Origin: Ophiobolus disseminans
Lineage: Eukaryota > Ascomycota > Dothideomycetes > Pleosporales > Phaeosphaeriaceae
Assembly (NCBI GenBank): GCA_010093685.1
Contig: MU006227.1
Location: 746,154-810,153, forward strand
DNA: 64,000 nt
Reading direction: 5' to 3'
The number at the start of each line of letters is the position of its first letter. The stretch's first letter is position 1. The translations under genes were made by a program, and so were the position numbers. The notes under the pieces are model-generated. The model saw only the letters and a program-made list of their open reading frames with translations. It ran no database searches and was not told the origin of the DNA. This document shows, piece by piece, positions 42,901 through 53,980 of the stretch.

Positions 42901-43072
42901 GTCGACGGTACTGTGAAACTTCTATCAGCATGTGTGCTGCTTCTGACTGTGCCCTGCCAGCGCAAAGTGAGCTGATGTGCGACATACCCTCTGCTGGCGC
43001 TTCCTGACCATCATACGGAACGTCGTTCCTCGGCGGGTCTGTCACCGTAATCGAGGGTAAAAATTCCGCCAT
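39989..43072 (-). CDS. WD40-repeat protein of the WDR44 type with C-terminal zinc ribbon
   Basis: Four exons (43072..42988, 42910..42774, 42711..42545, 42338..39989) encode 912 residues; the first three were rebuilt from splice signals because the last exon has no ATG before its FLSRFIGGNKKK block. The N-terminal ~170 residues are disordered. WD repeats span ~220-700: WAVEFSKDGRYLAAGGQDRVI, ATILDLSWSKNNFLLSSSMD, VPSIQFHPTDDRFFLAGSLD, MITAVSFTPDGKTCIAGT, and later blades ending in IKVFRQD. A Ser/Arg-rich region follows. The end carries CKHCG ... CGRCGQ, a zinc-ribbon-like CxxC pair. Human WDR44 is a Rab11 effector; fungal relatives are little studied. Intron 3 (206 bases) is unusually long for this locus. 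All junctions keep frame. Confidence 0.87.
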
Positions 43073-44071
43073 GCCGGTGTTGATAGTCCAGGATGTTTCA
43101 TGGGTATATCCTGGTTGTGATGCGCTGTTCCTGACACCAATTTCGATGACGTTATTGCGATTGATAATTCATTCCTCAGGTAGTATATCTCAGAATACGC
43201 ATGACCTGCAGTGAATACGCATCACAAAGGCAAGTTCGGTGTATTCGACGTTGCCGCGGAAATCCGGGAGTAAACAAGAGCCGCTTCGCCGCGCCTATCG
43301 ATAATGCGCATGCCGCGGTACGTCAGCGTATCTCATGCTGTGGAATCGACGTCGGCTCTTGGGATGGCGAAATGATAAGCACCTGGAATCTGGTATCGTT
43401 ACATGACGCAAGGTAGGATTTGTCGGTAAGCAAGCCGTTGCCTGTATTGTTGTTGGCGCGAGGTTGCGTCTCGGAAATGAGAGTGACGTCACAACCATCG
43501 CCAGAGTGCGACACTGAAACATCGTACACTATTGATCCGTCGCATGCTGGCCACCGACACAAGCGTCGGGTCAGATTCGTGGCATCAAGTTGCGCACTGC
43601 TTTCGAAAGGATGTGGCTTGTGCGGAGTGTCGCGTGCAGTGCGCCATGGCCCTAGCTGTAGGCCGACCATCACGCACATGAAAGCGAAACCTTCAATGCA
43701 GTATAGAGCAAGGCTTTCAGAGGCTTCTCACAACTTTCAGATACATGTTTCAAAATGGGAATTGTGTTTGGATACTTTGTATTCACGGATATTCAAGTAG
43801 CATCATTCCTTCCTCGTCCTCATCCATATCCAATACCTTCCCAACCGCATCATTCATACGCAAGACATGGAGACCACCACCAACGCCAGTACTCCTGAAG
43901 TGTGAGGTATCGAAGGCGCGCCGCGGAAGCGACTACGCTAGACTCCGACAATGCAGAGAAGAGAACGTATGCAAAACCCAAAAGAGGTAACCCAGGACCT
44001 ATGCGAAAGCCCAACCAGGTATACAGTGCGAGATGGTATGTAGATAACAAGGGAAAACAAAAGGTAGGCGT
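43073..44071. other. Intergenic region, no gene seen
   Basis: About 1 kb between the WD40 gene start and the RNR2 stop. It probably carries the WD40 promoter and the RNR2 3' end. Short frames on both strands have no motif or splice support. Confidence 0.45.
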
Positions 44072-45504
44072 CTAAAAGTCCTCCTCGAAGCAGAAGTCAC
44101 CGGACTGGCCCATGGCCTCCTTTGCGGCGACTGGTGTGCCATCCTCGTTCTGCTGATGCTTCGCGGTGCTTGCCATGACACCGGCCTTCTGGTAGTCACC
44201 GACGCGCTTCTCGAAGAAGTTGGTCTTGCCTGCAAGCGAAATGTTCTCCATGAAGTCGAAGGGGTTGGTGGCGTTATAGTGCTTGGGGTTACCGAGGGCC
44301 AAGAGCAGGCGGTCGGCGACGAACTCAATGTACTGGCACATGAGGTTGGAGTTCATGCCGAGAAGTGCGCAAGGAAGAGCCTCTGTGAGGAACTCCTGCT
44401 CAATTGTGACAGCCTCGGTGATGATGGCCAGGACGGCATCCTTGGTGGGGCGATTATTGAGGAGGGAGAAAAGCAAGCAGGCAAAGTCGGTGTGCATGCC
44501 CTCATCACGAGAAATGAGCTCGTTGGAGAAGGTAAGACCTGGCATGAGGCCACGCTTCTTCAGCCAGAAGATGGAGGCGAAGGAGCCGCTAAAGAAGATG
44601 CCCTCAACAGCAGCGAAAGCAACCAGACGGTTGGCAAAGGTGGAGCTCTTATCCGAGATCCATCGCAGTGCCCAGTCGGCCTTCTTGCGGATGCATGGGA
44701 CTGAGACGCGTTAGACGCGTGCATAACTAAGTGAGGTGGGGAAGACTTACTGTTGTCGATGGCATTGAACAGATATGTGCGCTGCTTTGGCTCGCTGATA
44801 TATGTGTCGATGAGGAGCGAGTATGTCTCAGAATGGACGTTCTCCATCATGATCTGGAAACCGTAGAAGCATCGCGCCTCAGGTATTTGTACCTCGCCCG
44901 AGAATCGCTCAACCAGGTTCTCGTTGACAATGCCATCGGAGGCCGCGAAGAAGGCGAGGACGTGGGAGATGAAAAAGCGCTCGTCGTCGTTCAACCGCTT
45001 GTTCCAGTCGTGGAGATCCTTGGACAAATCGATCTCTTCGGCAGTCCAGAAGGAGGCTTCGGCCTTTTTGTACATTTGCCAGACCTGTGTGGGTGGATTG
45101 TTAGCTTGCATCCTTTGAACCATGGTTCGACGCGTCCTGGCACGCGTCAAACACGTGGGGACACGCGATTGAACTTACATCGTGGTACTTGATGGGGAAC
45201 AAGACAAAGCGCTGAGAGTTTTCTTGCAGAAGAGGCTCATGTGCCTCCTCGGGCTTGATTGTAGGCGCGACGGTAGCCTTCACAAGCGATGTATCCTCCT
45301 CTGGTAGGTCTGGGATGCCGACGATGGGCTTGAACACGTTCTCCTTGTCTGCCGACGAGAAGTCAATCTTCTTTGCGGGTGAGTCAATCATCTTGAGTGT
45401 GTCGATGGCGGATGCAGCCTGCATGCGCGTTAGTAGACGCGTAAAGTGGGATAGTACAGCTTGAGGCGTACCTGCTTGGATGGTGTCGACTGGAGAGCAG
45501 ACAT
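44072..45504 (-). CDS. RNR2: Ribonucleotide reductase small subunit (class Ia, RNR2)
   Basis: Four exons (45504..45472, 45418..45179, 45084..44751, 44700..44072) encode 411 residues. With the large subunit it reduces ribonucleoside diphosphates to dNTP precursors. The di-iron/tyrosyl-radical residues are in place: Asp141 in [13 protein letters not shown], Glu172, His175 and radical Tyr179 in [16 protein letters not shown], the EGIFFSGSF glutamate, and Glu/His in [15 protein letters not shown]. The C-terminus ends GDFCFEEDF, close to the conserved acidic-aromatic tail that docks on the large subunit. The three introns are 53, 94 and 50 bases, and all contain ACGCGT (MCB) motifs. The gene is divergent from the SET-domain locus. 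Confidence 0.97.
44701..45471. promoter_or_regulatory. MCB (ACGCGT) motifs inside all three RNR2 introns
   Basis: Perfect ACGCGT at 44706-44711 and 44715-44720 (intron 3), 45130-45135 and 45142-45147 (intron 2), and 45437-45442 (intron 1). ACGCGT is the binding site of the MBF (Mbp1/Swi6-type) G1/S factor. None was needed for splicing, and the same motif recurs upstream. Confidence 0.65.
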
Positions 45505-46589
45505 TGTGTGGAAAAAGATAAGTCTTGTTGGGTATTATGTAAAGACGAGCGTGTGGTTAATGTGACGCGTCTTGGTGCGTGAAGTGATGATGTTGGGGAT
45601 GTTCGAGGACAAAGAAGACGCGACTGGATATATGTACTTAAAAACCCGGCACGTTGACGGGCGATCACGTGGTGCACGGACGCCCCTCGTCGCGCTTTCC
45701 GTGGCTATGACGCTCAGTCCCGAATTCTTCTCTCGCTGCTTTTGTCACCCTTTGAACATCGATATTCTTCTAATCCCGATATTGCGACACAAACGACTGC
45801 GTACGATCTTATGACGCCCATATTGCCGCTCCCTCTTCCCCTCAGCGCCTGCAATTGCTGTTCAAGTTCGGGCATCACCATCCTCCAGCCTCCAGACGCG
45901 TCCGCACAAACGTCTGTGCTCTGTCGCGTCTCGTTGGAGACACGCTTTATTCGACCACTTCCCGCCCCTCGCCCCACCACAACAATGCAGGTACTTCTCC
46001 ACGTTCAGCTAGACTCGTGTTTGGCGGCTGAATCATTCCTTGGAAATGGCTGAGGTCGGCCTCTGACGGCCTGTTGGTGCACCGCACTGGCTGCGGCCTG
46101 GCATTGCACTCTTCATCCTCGGATCAGATAAGATTTTATGTTTGACAATGATCTAATGCCGGGCCAACCAGGCCCACCAGACTCGTCACACAGCAACGGG
46201 AGCCTTGCCCGTGCTTTCAGACGCGTCCTGAGACGCGTCCGGCTTCGATGCCTGACATAGCTCCCAAGGTCTCGAAAACTGTGCTTCTTGGAAGTATACA
46301 CTCACAAAATCGATCATACTTTGCGAGCGATGATACACACTTTTGCATGTCGATAATCGCGACTGCATACCTTTGGCCCGGAAATTTCAGACGTTGCTCG
46401 CGTAGTACAACAACGGGTTGAGACATTGAGACTCCTCGTCGTTCTTGAATCGCGCCTTTCGTAGTCTTGCCTCAACATGGCAGCACGTCACCCGAACTGT
46501 CTACACTTTCCATTGCATCACCCAAACAGTCACGCTTTTGAACCACGATCTTCACATAGGTCGGCACAGTCGATCGCCGTGAAGTCATT
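45505..46589. promoter_or_regulatory. Divergent RNR2 / SET-gene promoter with MCB motifs
   Basis: A 1085-base spacer. Perfect ACGCGT lies at 45565-45570 (61 bases upstream of the RNR2 ATG), 45896-45901, and as a pair at 46221-46226 and 46233-46238; ACGCGA is at 45618-45623. This fits G1/S control of RNR2. No gene was seen inside. Confidence 0.65.
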
Positions 46590-47885
46590 ATGATTTATTC
46601 ATTTTCTTCGAAGCCGAGGAGCTCGAAACTCACACCGACAGTTGACAGTGCGGATGAGTCTACGCTGTGTAACTGCAGCTGCAAAGACCCGCGAATAGAT
46701 GACCAACAAACAATTAGACACGGAACAATGTATTTGTGTCTCAGTTGTCCTCTCCTTAAAACTACCTCGCAGGCCTCATTGTTGAAAATCAAGGTATCCC
46801 TTTTTCCAGAGCGCTATAGGTACGCAACACGGTATGGTTCGAACCTAGTTCCCGTCAACATCACTAAACAGCTCTCAGATTCACGTCACTTGATCGAAGT
46901 CAAAGAGTCAAAGGGAAGAGGCCTAGGTGTTGTGGCAATCGCTGACATCCCTCGGGGTACACGTGTCGTTGCAGAAGCGGGCCTGCTTCAAATCGATCGC
47001 AGCCACACTGGCTCGAAGGACATCCTGCGAGCGTTCGAAAGCCGTTTACCCTCAGAGAAGAGCGCGTATCTGGAGCTCCACGCCTATGCATGCAATGCGT
47101 TGAAGCGTACCACCGAGCAGGAACTGGGAATGCCCTGGCTGCGGATCTCAGCGCTGCATCGTAAAGTCCTGTCCATCTGGGACGCGAACACGTTTGGCGA
47201 CGTCTTTCCACTTGGCTCTCGCCTGAACCACTCCTGCATTCCAAACATCAACTTCGCATACAACCCGTCTCTCGAAAAGGAGACGTTCCATGCCGTGCGA
47301 GACATTGCAGGTGGAGACGAGCTTACTGTCATGTACATCAACGGTGTCAGCCACACGTACAGCCAACGCCAGGCTGAACTGACCAAGTGGGGGTTCACAT
47401 GCACCTGTCCAGGCTGCGACACCACAGCAGCAGATCATGAGGAAAAGGAGGAGAAACGCGCAAAACTATTCGACATCGATCAACGCTTGGCAATAAGCAC
47501 AAGACGCAAAGAATAGAAACAGGTCATGAGGCTCGCTCAAAAGCTGGCCATCATACAGCATGCTGAAGGCTTTCCTCGTCAGAGAGATCAGCCGATCGTA
47601 AGTCCATAGTCTACTTGACTGCCCACCAAGCTAACGACTCCAAGGTACCACGACGCGGCTCGAGGCTTCGTCATGTTGGGCAGAACGAGAATGGCACTAA
47701 AATGGGCTGAAAAAGAGCTGGAGTCTAACCGCATCTATGTTAGCGAAGACCACCCCGACTTCCCAGAGGAGCTGGAATTCGTGCAGAAGTTGAGTGCAGC
47801 GGTGAAAACCGAGCAACCCGTCAATGAGTCTGTCATCCAGTGGCTCGACTCGCAGGACTCAGGGGCGGCTTGTGTCGTCATGTGA
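46590..47885 (+). pseudogene. SET-domain protein gene with stop and frame break
   Basis: An open frame of 308 residues from 46590 ends at TAG 47514-47516. It holds a SET domain (~residues 99-253) with KGRGLGVVA at the start, the catalytic-pocket motif NHSC (213-216), the GDELTVMYI strand and a post-SET CTCPGC cluster. Such proteins methylate lysines on histones or other targets. After the TAG the same frame continues as typical C-terminal helical sequence (KQVMRLAQKLAIIQHAEGF) to a donor-like GTAAGT at ~47597. A second exon from ~47645 (YHDAARGFVMLGRTRMALKW ...) to TGA at 47883 completes a TPR-like tail, but the best splice leaves a one-base phase error. TGG to TAG would explain the stop. Either a decayed gene or two sequence errors. 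The first ~95 residues are unsupported. Confidence 0.62.
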
Positions 47886-48411
47886 AGAGTACGAAGGAGT
47901 CGCTGGTTCTCCTGTTAGATTCGACACAAAAAACCAGGAGCTTCACGCTCTTAATAGAAGATAACTACACGTAAAAACAATTCACTGCTAGCATTGTATA
48001 CTTATCGAACCACATATTGCAACAAGCACGCTATGACACTTGCTAAAACTTAAAAGAAGATGCATGTAGCAATGGGTGCCATGCCAGCTGCCGCACACTC
48101 GATTAAATCGCCCACTGCCTACCTGCATACCTCGAAGACATACATCGCAGTACACAAGGCACCGTCCCTCACTGAACGCACAGGGGTACGTGGGTACCAA
48201 GTATTGTATACTGTGGGTTTACTTGTCTCGCAGGACAAGAGAAAATGGGTAAGTATTTACAAGTTCATATACGTAATCAAAGCCATATTGTTAGGAATGT
48301 GCAGTAACGTTCAACCTGGAGAATATATAACGCCTGCAAGATGCAGTGTCGAAACGCCTCGTGCTATGCATCCCCAGACTCCCAAGCAAAGCAGGCACCA
48401 CGCAACCAGAC
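47886..48411. other. Convergent intergenic region, no gene seen
   Basis: A 526-base space between the 3' ends of the SET locus and RPC53. Frames here overlap the 3' region only and show no motif. Confidence 0.45.
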
Positions 48412-50426
48412 TTACCCCAACATCTCATTCCAATCTGGCACAACCACAAACTTACCCTTCACCCTTCCAAAAGAGGTCGCATCGCCCGCGTCTTCCGGAA
48501 CAACGCGGTTCTTCTCAGGCACGACGTGAATAGATACTACCTCCTGCAAGAACGATGTTTTGTTACCAGGCGTGAGTTCGTAGCTCGTGCCGCCCCAGTC
48601 CAGCGTCGTGCGACCGGATTGGCGTACGCGCAGCTTGCCTACACAGCCACTAGCAAAACGGGGAGCTTCGTGTGGTTTGGCGGCATCGGAGAAGCCTTCT
48701 TCGACTTTGACCTTGACTTCTGGGTTGCCTGGAGGTGCGGGAGGGGGTGCTGTTACCTGGGCCTGTGCGTCTGATGGTTCTCTTTTTATGCCTGGGAGGT
48801 GGAGTTCTGGCATGAGGGGTGGTATCTGGAAGAGGTAGACGTTGTTGTCTCGTACGGTAGGCGTTTTGGTGTTGGTGGCCCCATCGGCCGTGTTCGCATC
48901 AACTGCAGCTTCAAGCTCAGCTGTATCATCAGGTCCCAGTTCAGCTCTGATGTGACTCAGGTTGGACTGGAAGCGTGTCCATTCCGCGCGATCTTGGTCT
49001 GTTTGTAAGACTGGCTCTGTGATGCCTCGTACCTTGCTCTTGGCTCTTCGCTCCATTTCCGGGGAAGGTTCCTCTTTCTCCGCTGGTTGTAGTGGGTGGT
49101 CAACAATGCCAATCTGTTCGGCACCCACCATGTTCTCATCTTCGCTGTTTTCTTCGGTCTTCACTGGTGACGCGAGCTCGTCTGAGTCCTGCCATACACC
49201 CTTGAAAGGTTTCCTCGAACCCGTGGCCTCGGTTTCCTTCGCCTTGCCTTTGCCTTTACTTGAGCCATGCTTCAAGACTGCTGCTGTAGGCTCTTGCCCT
49301 GTTGACTCAGCCAACTCGAGAATCTTGGCCGATGTCTCCGTACTTGCATCTGTGTTGATACCAAACGTCCGCTCTAGATGTTCTTTCCTGCCTATTCGAA
49401 CTGGCAAGGTCGACCGTTGTGGGCGCATAGCGGGCTCTGCTTCATTCTCGTCGGACGATATCTCGATGAGGTCAATGTCCTTCCGTGGGAACGCTGCATC
49501 CTCTTCGTCTTCGGAAGATTCGAAGCCGCCACCATGTGCCCTCTGGGCAGAACGGCCACCTGATGACCTGTAACTAGACCCACCGGCAGCTCCATCTTCC
49601 TCATCCTTTATGCGTGTCGCTCGCGAGCCGGAACCGGAACCAGCAGTCGAAGCGGTGCGGAGGTTGATCTTTCGATCTGCAGAAGTTGTTAGATACTGCG
49701 CACGAATACGTGCACACGTTTGACTCACCGTCTCGCGAGCTGCCGAGCGAAAATGGTCCGCTCATAGCACCACTATAACCGCCTCTGCCTCGACTTGCCC
49801 GGGTGGCATCCCTCAGCGCCTGTTGGGCCTCTCTCTTCGCTTTCTTTTCATCCTGTTTCACACGTTCTGCGTTCCTCGCCTTCTCACGGTCCAAGGCCTC
49901 TTTCTCGAGAGCGGCCCGTTCTTCCTTACTGCGTCTCCCCGTAAATGATGGCTTGATTGCGCCTCTCTTGCCTCGGGTAGAGACACCACGCCGCACGGCG
50001 GGCGATGCAGAGCGGGAAGTATTCAGACTTCCGAGTCGCTGAACGAGCGGTCGGCCAGATGAGTCTGTTCCTTCTTGGGGGGAAGCGACGGCGCTGCAGA
50101 AGGAACATTAGTGAGTGAGCATGTTATGCGACAAGCCTGAAGACGTACGGAGGGTTGACCGATGCTGGTTGTTGCGCCTCGGCAGGTGCCGGTGTGTTTT
50201 CGGACGGTGTTGGCGGCTTTGCATCATTCTCGTCGTCTTGCTTCAAGGCAACTGGCGCTGCTGGAGCTTGGGTCGCAGCTGCTTGTTCGGTGCTCGGCGG
50301 GGTCGCATTTGCTGCAGCTTCACCTTCACCACTCGCCGACCTGCCTGCATTGCCCCCGCCCCGTGGCGTGGCACGTGGGCGCGTGCCACCCCTCCCTCTT
50401 ACGCTCCCACTCGGTTTTGGTGGCAT
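48412..50426 (-). CDS. RPC53: RNA polymerase III subunit RPC4 / Rpc53
   Basis: Three exons (50426..50149, 50093..49729, 49676..48412) encode 635 residues. Rpc53 pairs with Rpc37 in a TFIIF-like subcomplex for Pol III initiation and termination. The N-terminal ~110 residues are disordered. A conserved-looking QRLGSLNTSRSASPAVRRG segment and a basic KPSFTGRRSKEER region follow. The long middle is acidic and disordered. The C-terminal family domain is clear: NNVYLFQIPPLMPEL, then GCVGKLRVRQSGRTTLDWGG, the TSYELTPG strand and FLQEVVSIHV. Introns of 55 and 52 bases are canonical. I chose the ATG at 50426 (MPPKPSGSVRGRGG); there is no earlier in-frame ATG. Length exceeds yeast Rpc53 (422) because of the middle region. 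Confidence 0.9.
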
Positions 50427-50945
50427 TTCAGTCAAAGAGTGGAGTGGCGCAGAGTGGTCGAGGGTGAGTGACTCGGATCGTAGAAATTATTGAAGGCTTA
50501 TCGATAAGACAATTTGGTGAGTGACCATGCCGCAGCTGTGACGCGCTATCACATGCGGGGAAGCCTTGCATCACATTAGCTTCATGCAGCAGGGGTAGTG
50601 AGTGAGGAACGGCGAAGGCCGTGTATTTCATCCATCGTCCCTTCTCGTGGGATGAATAGCATCTCACAATCCTACTATCAATTACAAATTTTGCCTCGTC
50701 CAACGTCGCAGTCCCAAGACAACAGATACAAATGGTATGCCAATACGGAACAATTCCTGCTCCGCCTATGCTGCGCGCTACAAATGTTGGAAATAGTCGG
50801 CTTGCCTAACGCCAGACACCACTAACACGCTCCCGCATCGTCCTCAGAGCAATGTTTTGCGTCGACGCATTGCCAGGAAGCGGTGGAAAAACTAATCGAA
50901 AAGGGATAAACAGGGACAAGTGGGGTATATGAAGCGTTTAGCGCT
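50427..50945. other. Intergenic region, no gene seen
   Basis: A 519-base spacer with the RPC53 promoter and the VAC8 3' end; nothing else recognised. Confidence 0.45.
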
Positions 50946-52884
50946 CTACCCTTCGACAAGGGTCTTAGGGCTCTTGCCCAAAAGCTCGAGGCATCGGCGT
51001 GCAAGGGTGACCACTTCACCCTCGCCGTCTTCATTGTCTTCATCGTCGGACTCAATATTGCGGTCTGCAATCTCGGTAACCATTCGTACAATCTCCTTCG
51101 AGTTGCCAATGTGTTCGATCAATTGGTCGTCTTCGGATTCCAGGAGCTGGAGCAATGTCCAAATAGCAATGTGCTGGAAGGTTGGGTCGCCACTAGCAAG
51201 GAAGCGACGGAGGTATCCGTGGATGCCGCCTGCAGGTTCGGTCCAGTTTTGGATGAAGATAGTATAATCACCAACTATGATTATTAGCCATATCCTCGAC
51301 AGTCTTAGTAGTCCACTTACCCTTCGAGGACAGGTTGCCCAGTGCGGCAGCACTGTTGCCCTGGACTTCGATGCTCTCCGACTCGGTCAGAGGAATGAGC
51401 ACGTCAAACACTCCGAGGTTGAGCAAATGCGGCTTCAGCTCCTCGCTAAGGGCAAGCACAGCAATGGCGGCTGTCATCTCAGACTGCACTGCTAGCCGTA
51501 CGTTGAGCACAAGCTGCTTGCACTTCTGCACAGCTCCAGCTTCGAGTACCAGTTGCTTATTCTTATCCGAGCTTGCAGCGAGATTGCGAAGCGTCGAGAT
51601 GGCGTGGCATTGAATCTCGTCGTTGTCTGTTGAACCGAGAAGATCGACGAGCGGTCGAAGGAAGCCGGCTTCGATGATGGGTGATTCGTTTGCGGGGTGG
51701 ATGGATATGTTTCGTATGCATGCGACCGCTGAGAGAATAAGTGGGAGGTAGGACGATTGCAGGAGTCGGAGGAGCGATGGCAGGCCACGTGCGCGCACGA
51801 TCTCGAGTTGGTAGCGTTCGTCGGATGCCAAGTTTCGTAGGGCGAGCGCGGCCTGACATTGCACCTTTGGCGAGGACGACTCCATGAGGTGGACCAGCGA
51901 GCCCACTAGTCGTCCTTCGGTCTGAGCGAGCTTCGCACGGTTGCTGGCATCGACGGCGATGTTGCTGAGCGCAGTTGTGCAGTAGTACTGGACGTCAACG
52001 TCTGTGGAGGAGAGCAGCTGGACGAGGACGGGGATGGCGCCGGCATTGACTAACTGTTGCCGGTTGTCGTCTGATAGCGGGTCAGCATAAACACATGTCA
52101 TAGAGTCAAAGACGCATACCTGAATGTGTCATGTTAAGAAGAGCGCCCGTCGCATTTCTTTGTACGCGCATGTCTTTGGACTTGGCTAGCCGTGTAAGGG
52201 GTTGCAGTGCGCCGGAACGTGCTATTTTCGCCTTGTTGTCCTCGTGGGTCGCGAGGTTAGTGATACACCCAACGGCGTTGCATTGTACCTCGACGTTAGG
52301 CGAGTTCATCTGCTTGATCAGTGGCGCCAGCCCGCCCAGTGTGACGATGGCCACCTTGTTCTCCGCTGCGGACGTTAGCAGAAGACTGTGTATGCAGACG
52401 CTTCCACGCACTGTTGACGGCCAAGTTGCCCAGCGCCGCACTTGCTGCCCGCTGCACCTCGATGTCGGGGTTCTGCAGAAGGAACAGGATGGGCTCCAAT
52501 GTGTCGCGGTCGACCTCGCGGACATCGCGCTCTGTTATCTCGGCGAAGGTCAAGCTCGCCGACCGCTGCAAATCGATGTTGTCTGAATATACTAAGGTAC
52601 TTAATGCGCGTAGAGGCTCGCCGGAGAAGAAGTCGGTTTCGGCTCGCTGCGGGAGTCAGTGGATGCATGTATGAGTGCATGCTCGAGGTATTCGTACATT
52701 CTCGAGGAAGCCCAGTAAATCAGCGACGGCCTCCCTTTCGCTGTCCGCCAGCACAGGGTCGTATATGCTGTCTCGCGAGCGTCCTGCACGGCTCAGTATT
52801 AGTCATGTCGAATGGCGGAGGTGCTGCCTGCTTACCTCCACAGCAGGAACTGAAGACCCGCGAGCAGAAGTCGGAGACGCCCAT
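50946..52884 (-). CDS. VAC8: Vacuolar armadillo-repeat protein Vac8
   Basis: Six exons (52884..52836, 52783..52698, 52646..52412, 52365..52120, 52070..51321, 51274..50946) encode 564 residues, close to yeast Vac8. Vac8 anchors on the vacuole and links it to Nvj1, Vac17/Myo2 and autophagy proteins. The N-terminus [16 protein letters not shown] has the N-myristoylation Gly2 and palmitoylation-type Cys7, Cys14 and Cys15. About eleven armadillo repeats follow, visible as [99 protein letters not shown] and [14 protein letters not shown]. The last part is acidic ([13 protein letters not shown]) before the final helix. All five introns are 46-52 bases with clean phases. Confidence 0.95.
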
Positions 52885-53980
52885 GGCAGCGAGTCGTCAG
52901 GCCTGTGGGCCTTCGACGGGTGCAGAGAGCTGCAGATAGATTCGGAGATGGTGGACCGCGAAATGTGAGTAGCAGAATGTGATGGGGCGCGGTGCGATGG
53001 CGGCTAAGTTGATGGGTGTTGACGCAGCTCTGCAATCTGAGGCTGTCAGTCTGCACGGTTGGCACGGGAGTGTTGGCGCTCGGGCCGCCTGAATGCAGCA
53101 AGACTCAACTCCAGATCAGATGTCGTCCGATGCACAATCACATGCCCACGGCCGCGAACATGACATCAACGACAGGACGCTCTGAGATGTGTGCGACTCG
53201 ACGTCTGTAATGTACTTGTTCCTGCCCGGCGTTTCAGGTCCAAGCACGCCCGTGACAGCTCAGCAAAGACCCTGGCGCCGTCCTGGTACGTCATGCACAA
53301 ACCCTACCACCATACCGCTCCATGTCATAATGCATCCGGGCGAGCTTGTACACCTGGCCATGCTGTTCTAAACTGCTCACTACTCGTCGCCTACGTGCGC
53401 CATTCTCGGCGGTCTAACGGTCCGCCCGTGGTATTTCCGCCTTGCATGCCTAGGTAACCCTGCGACAGCCCGGCCCCACGCTTACTCGTATCTATTATAC
53501 CATCACCATCACAAAGTTTTGAAGACAGACAGCGGGGTAGTTGGTCCTTCCGACTGCTGCTTGGCTCTGTAGGCCCCTCCCGAACCATTGATCTGCTCGA
53601 GGCATGCCCAGCCGCTGTACGTAACCCGACGGGCTTTCGTCCCATAGGCTATGGGTGGATTCGGCACTGCACGTGGACATGCAGGCAGGAAGGCGTGGGG
53701 GAGATTTCACCTTTATATGGGTGCAACCCTCCAACAAAGAAGGCGCACTCCAAACCACAAGCCTTGTCCAGATATATTTGCTAGCCAAATTTAACCATCT
53801 TTGTTCACGCGTGCTGCACTGCACCACTCAATTTTTCTAGTCGCAACAACCGGGGCGCCCGCAATTTGCGACCTTCCGGGTTCACCCTCGACGTCCCGGC
53901 CAACGCCGCGCGCCTGCTGTCTGTATTCTTACCCAGGTTGGCGCTCTCAGAGGTTTGCATTCACACTGTCGACCGATTTA
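52885..53980. other. Divergent intergenic region, VAC8 / kinase
   Basis: About 1.1 kb between start codons at 52884 (minus) and 53981 (plus), carrying both promoters. Frames in it have no supportable protein. Confidence 0.45.

Noticed and set aside
46831..46850. tRNA-like B box (GGTTCGAACC)
   Set aside because: The flanks do not form a five-pair T stem or an acceptor stem, and it lies inside the SET coding frame.
18690..47516. Reassignment of UAA/UAG to glutamine as in some ciliates
   Set aside because: Core genes in the same window (RNR2, VAC8, PMC1, PDI) end at TAG exactly where their families end, so these codons terminate normally.
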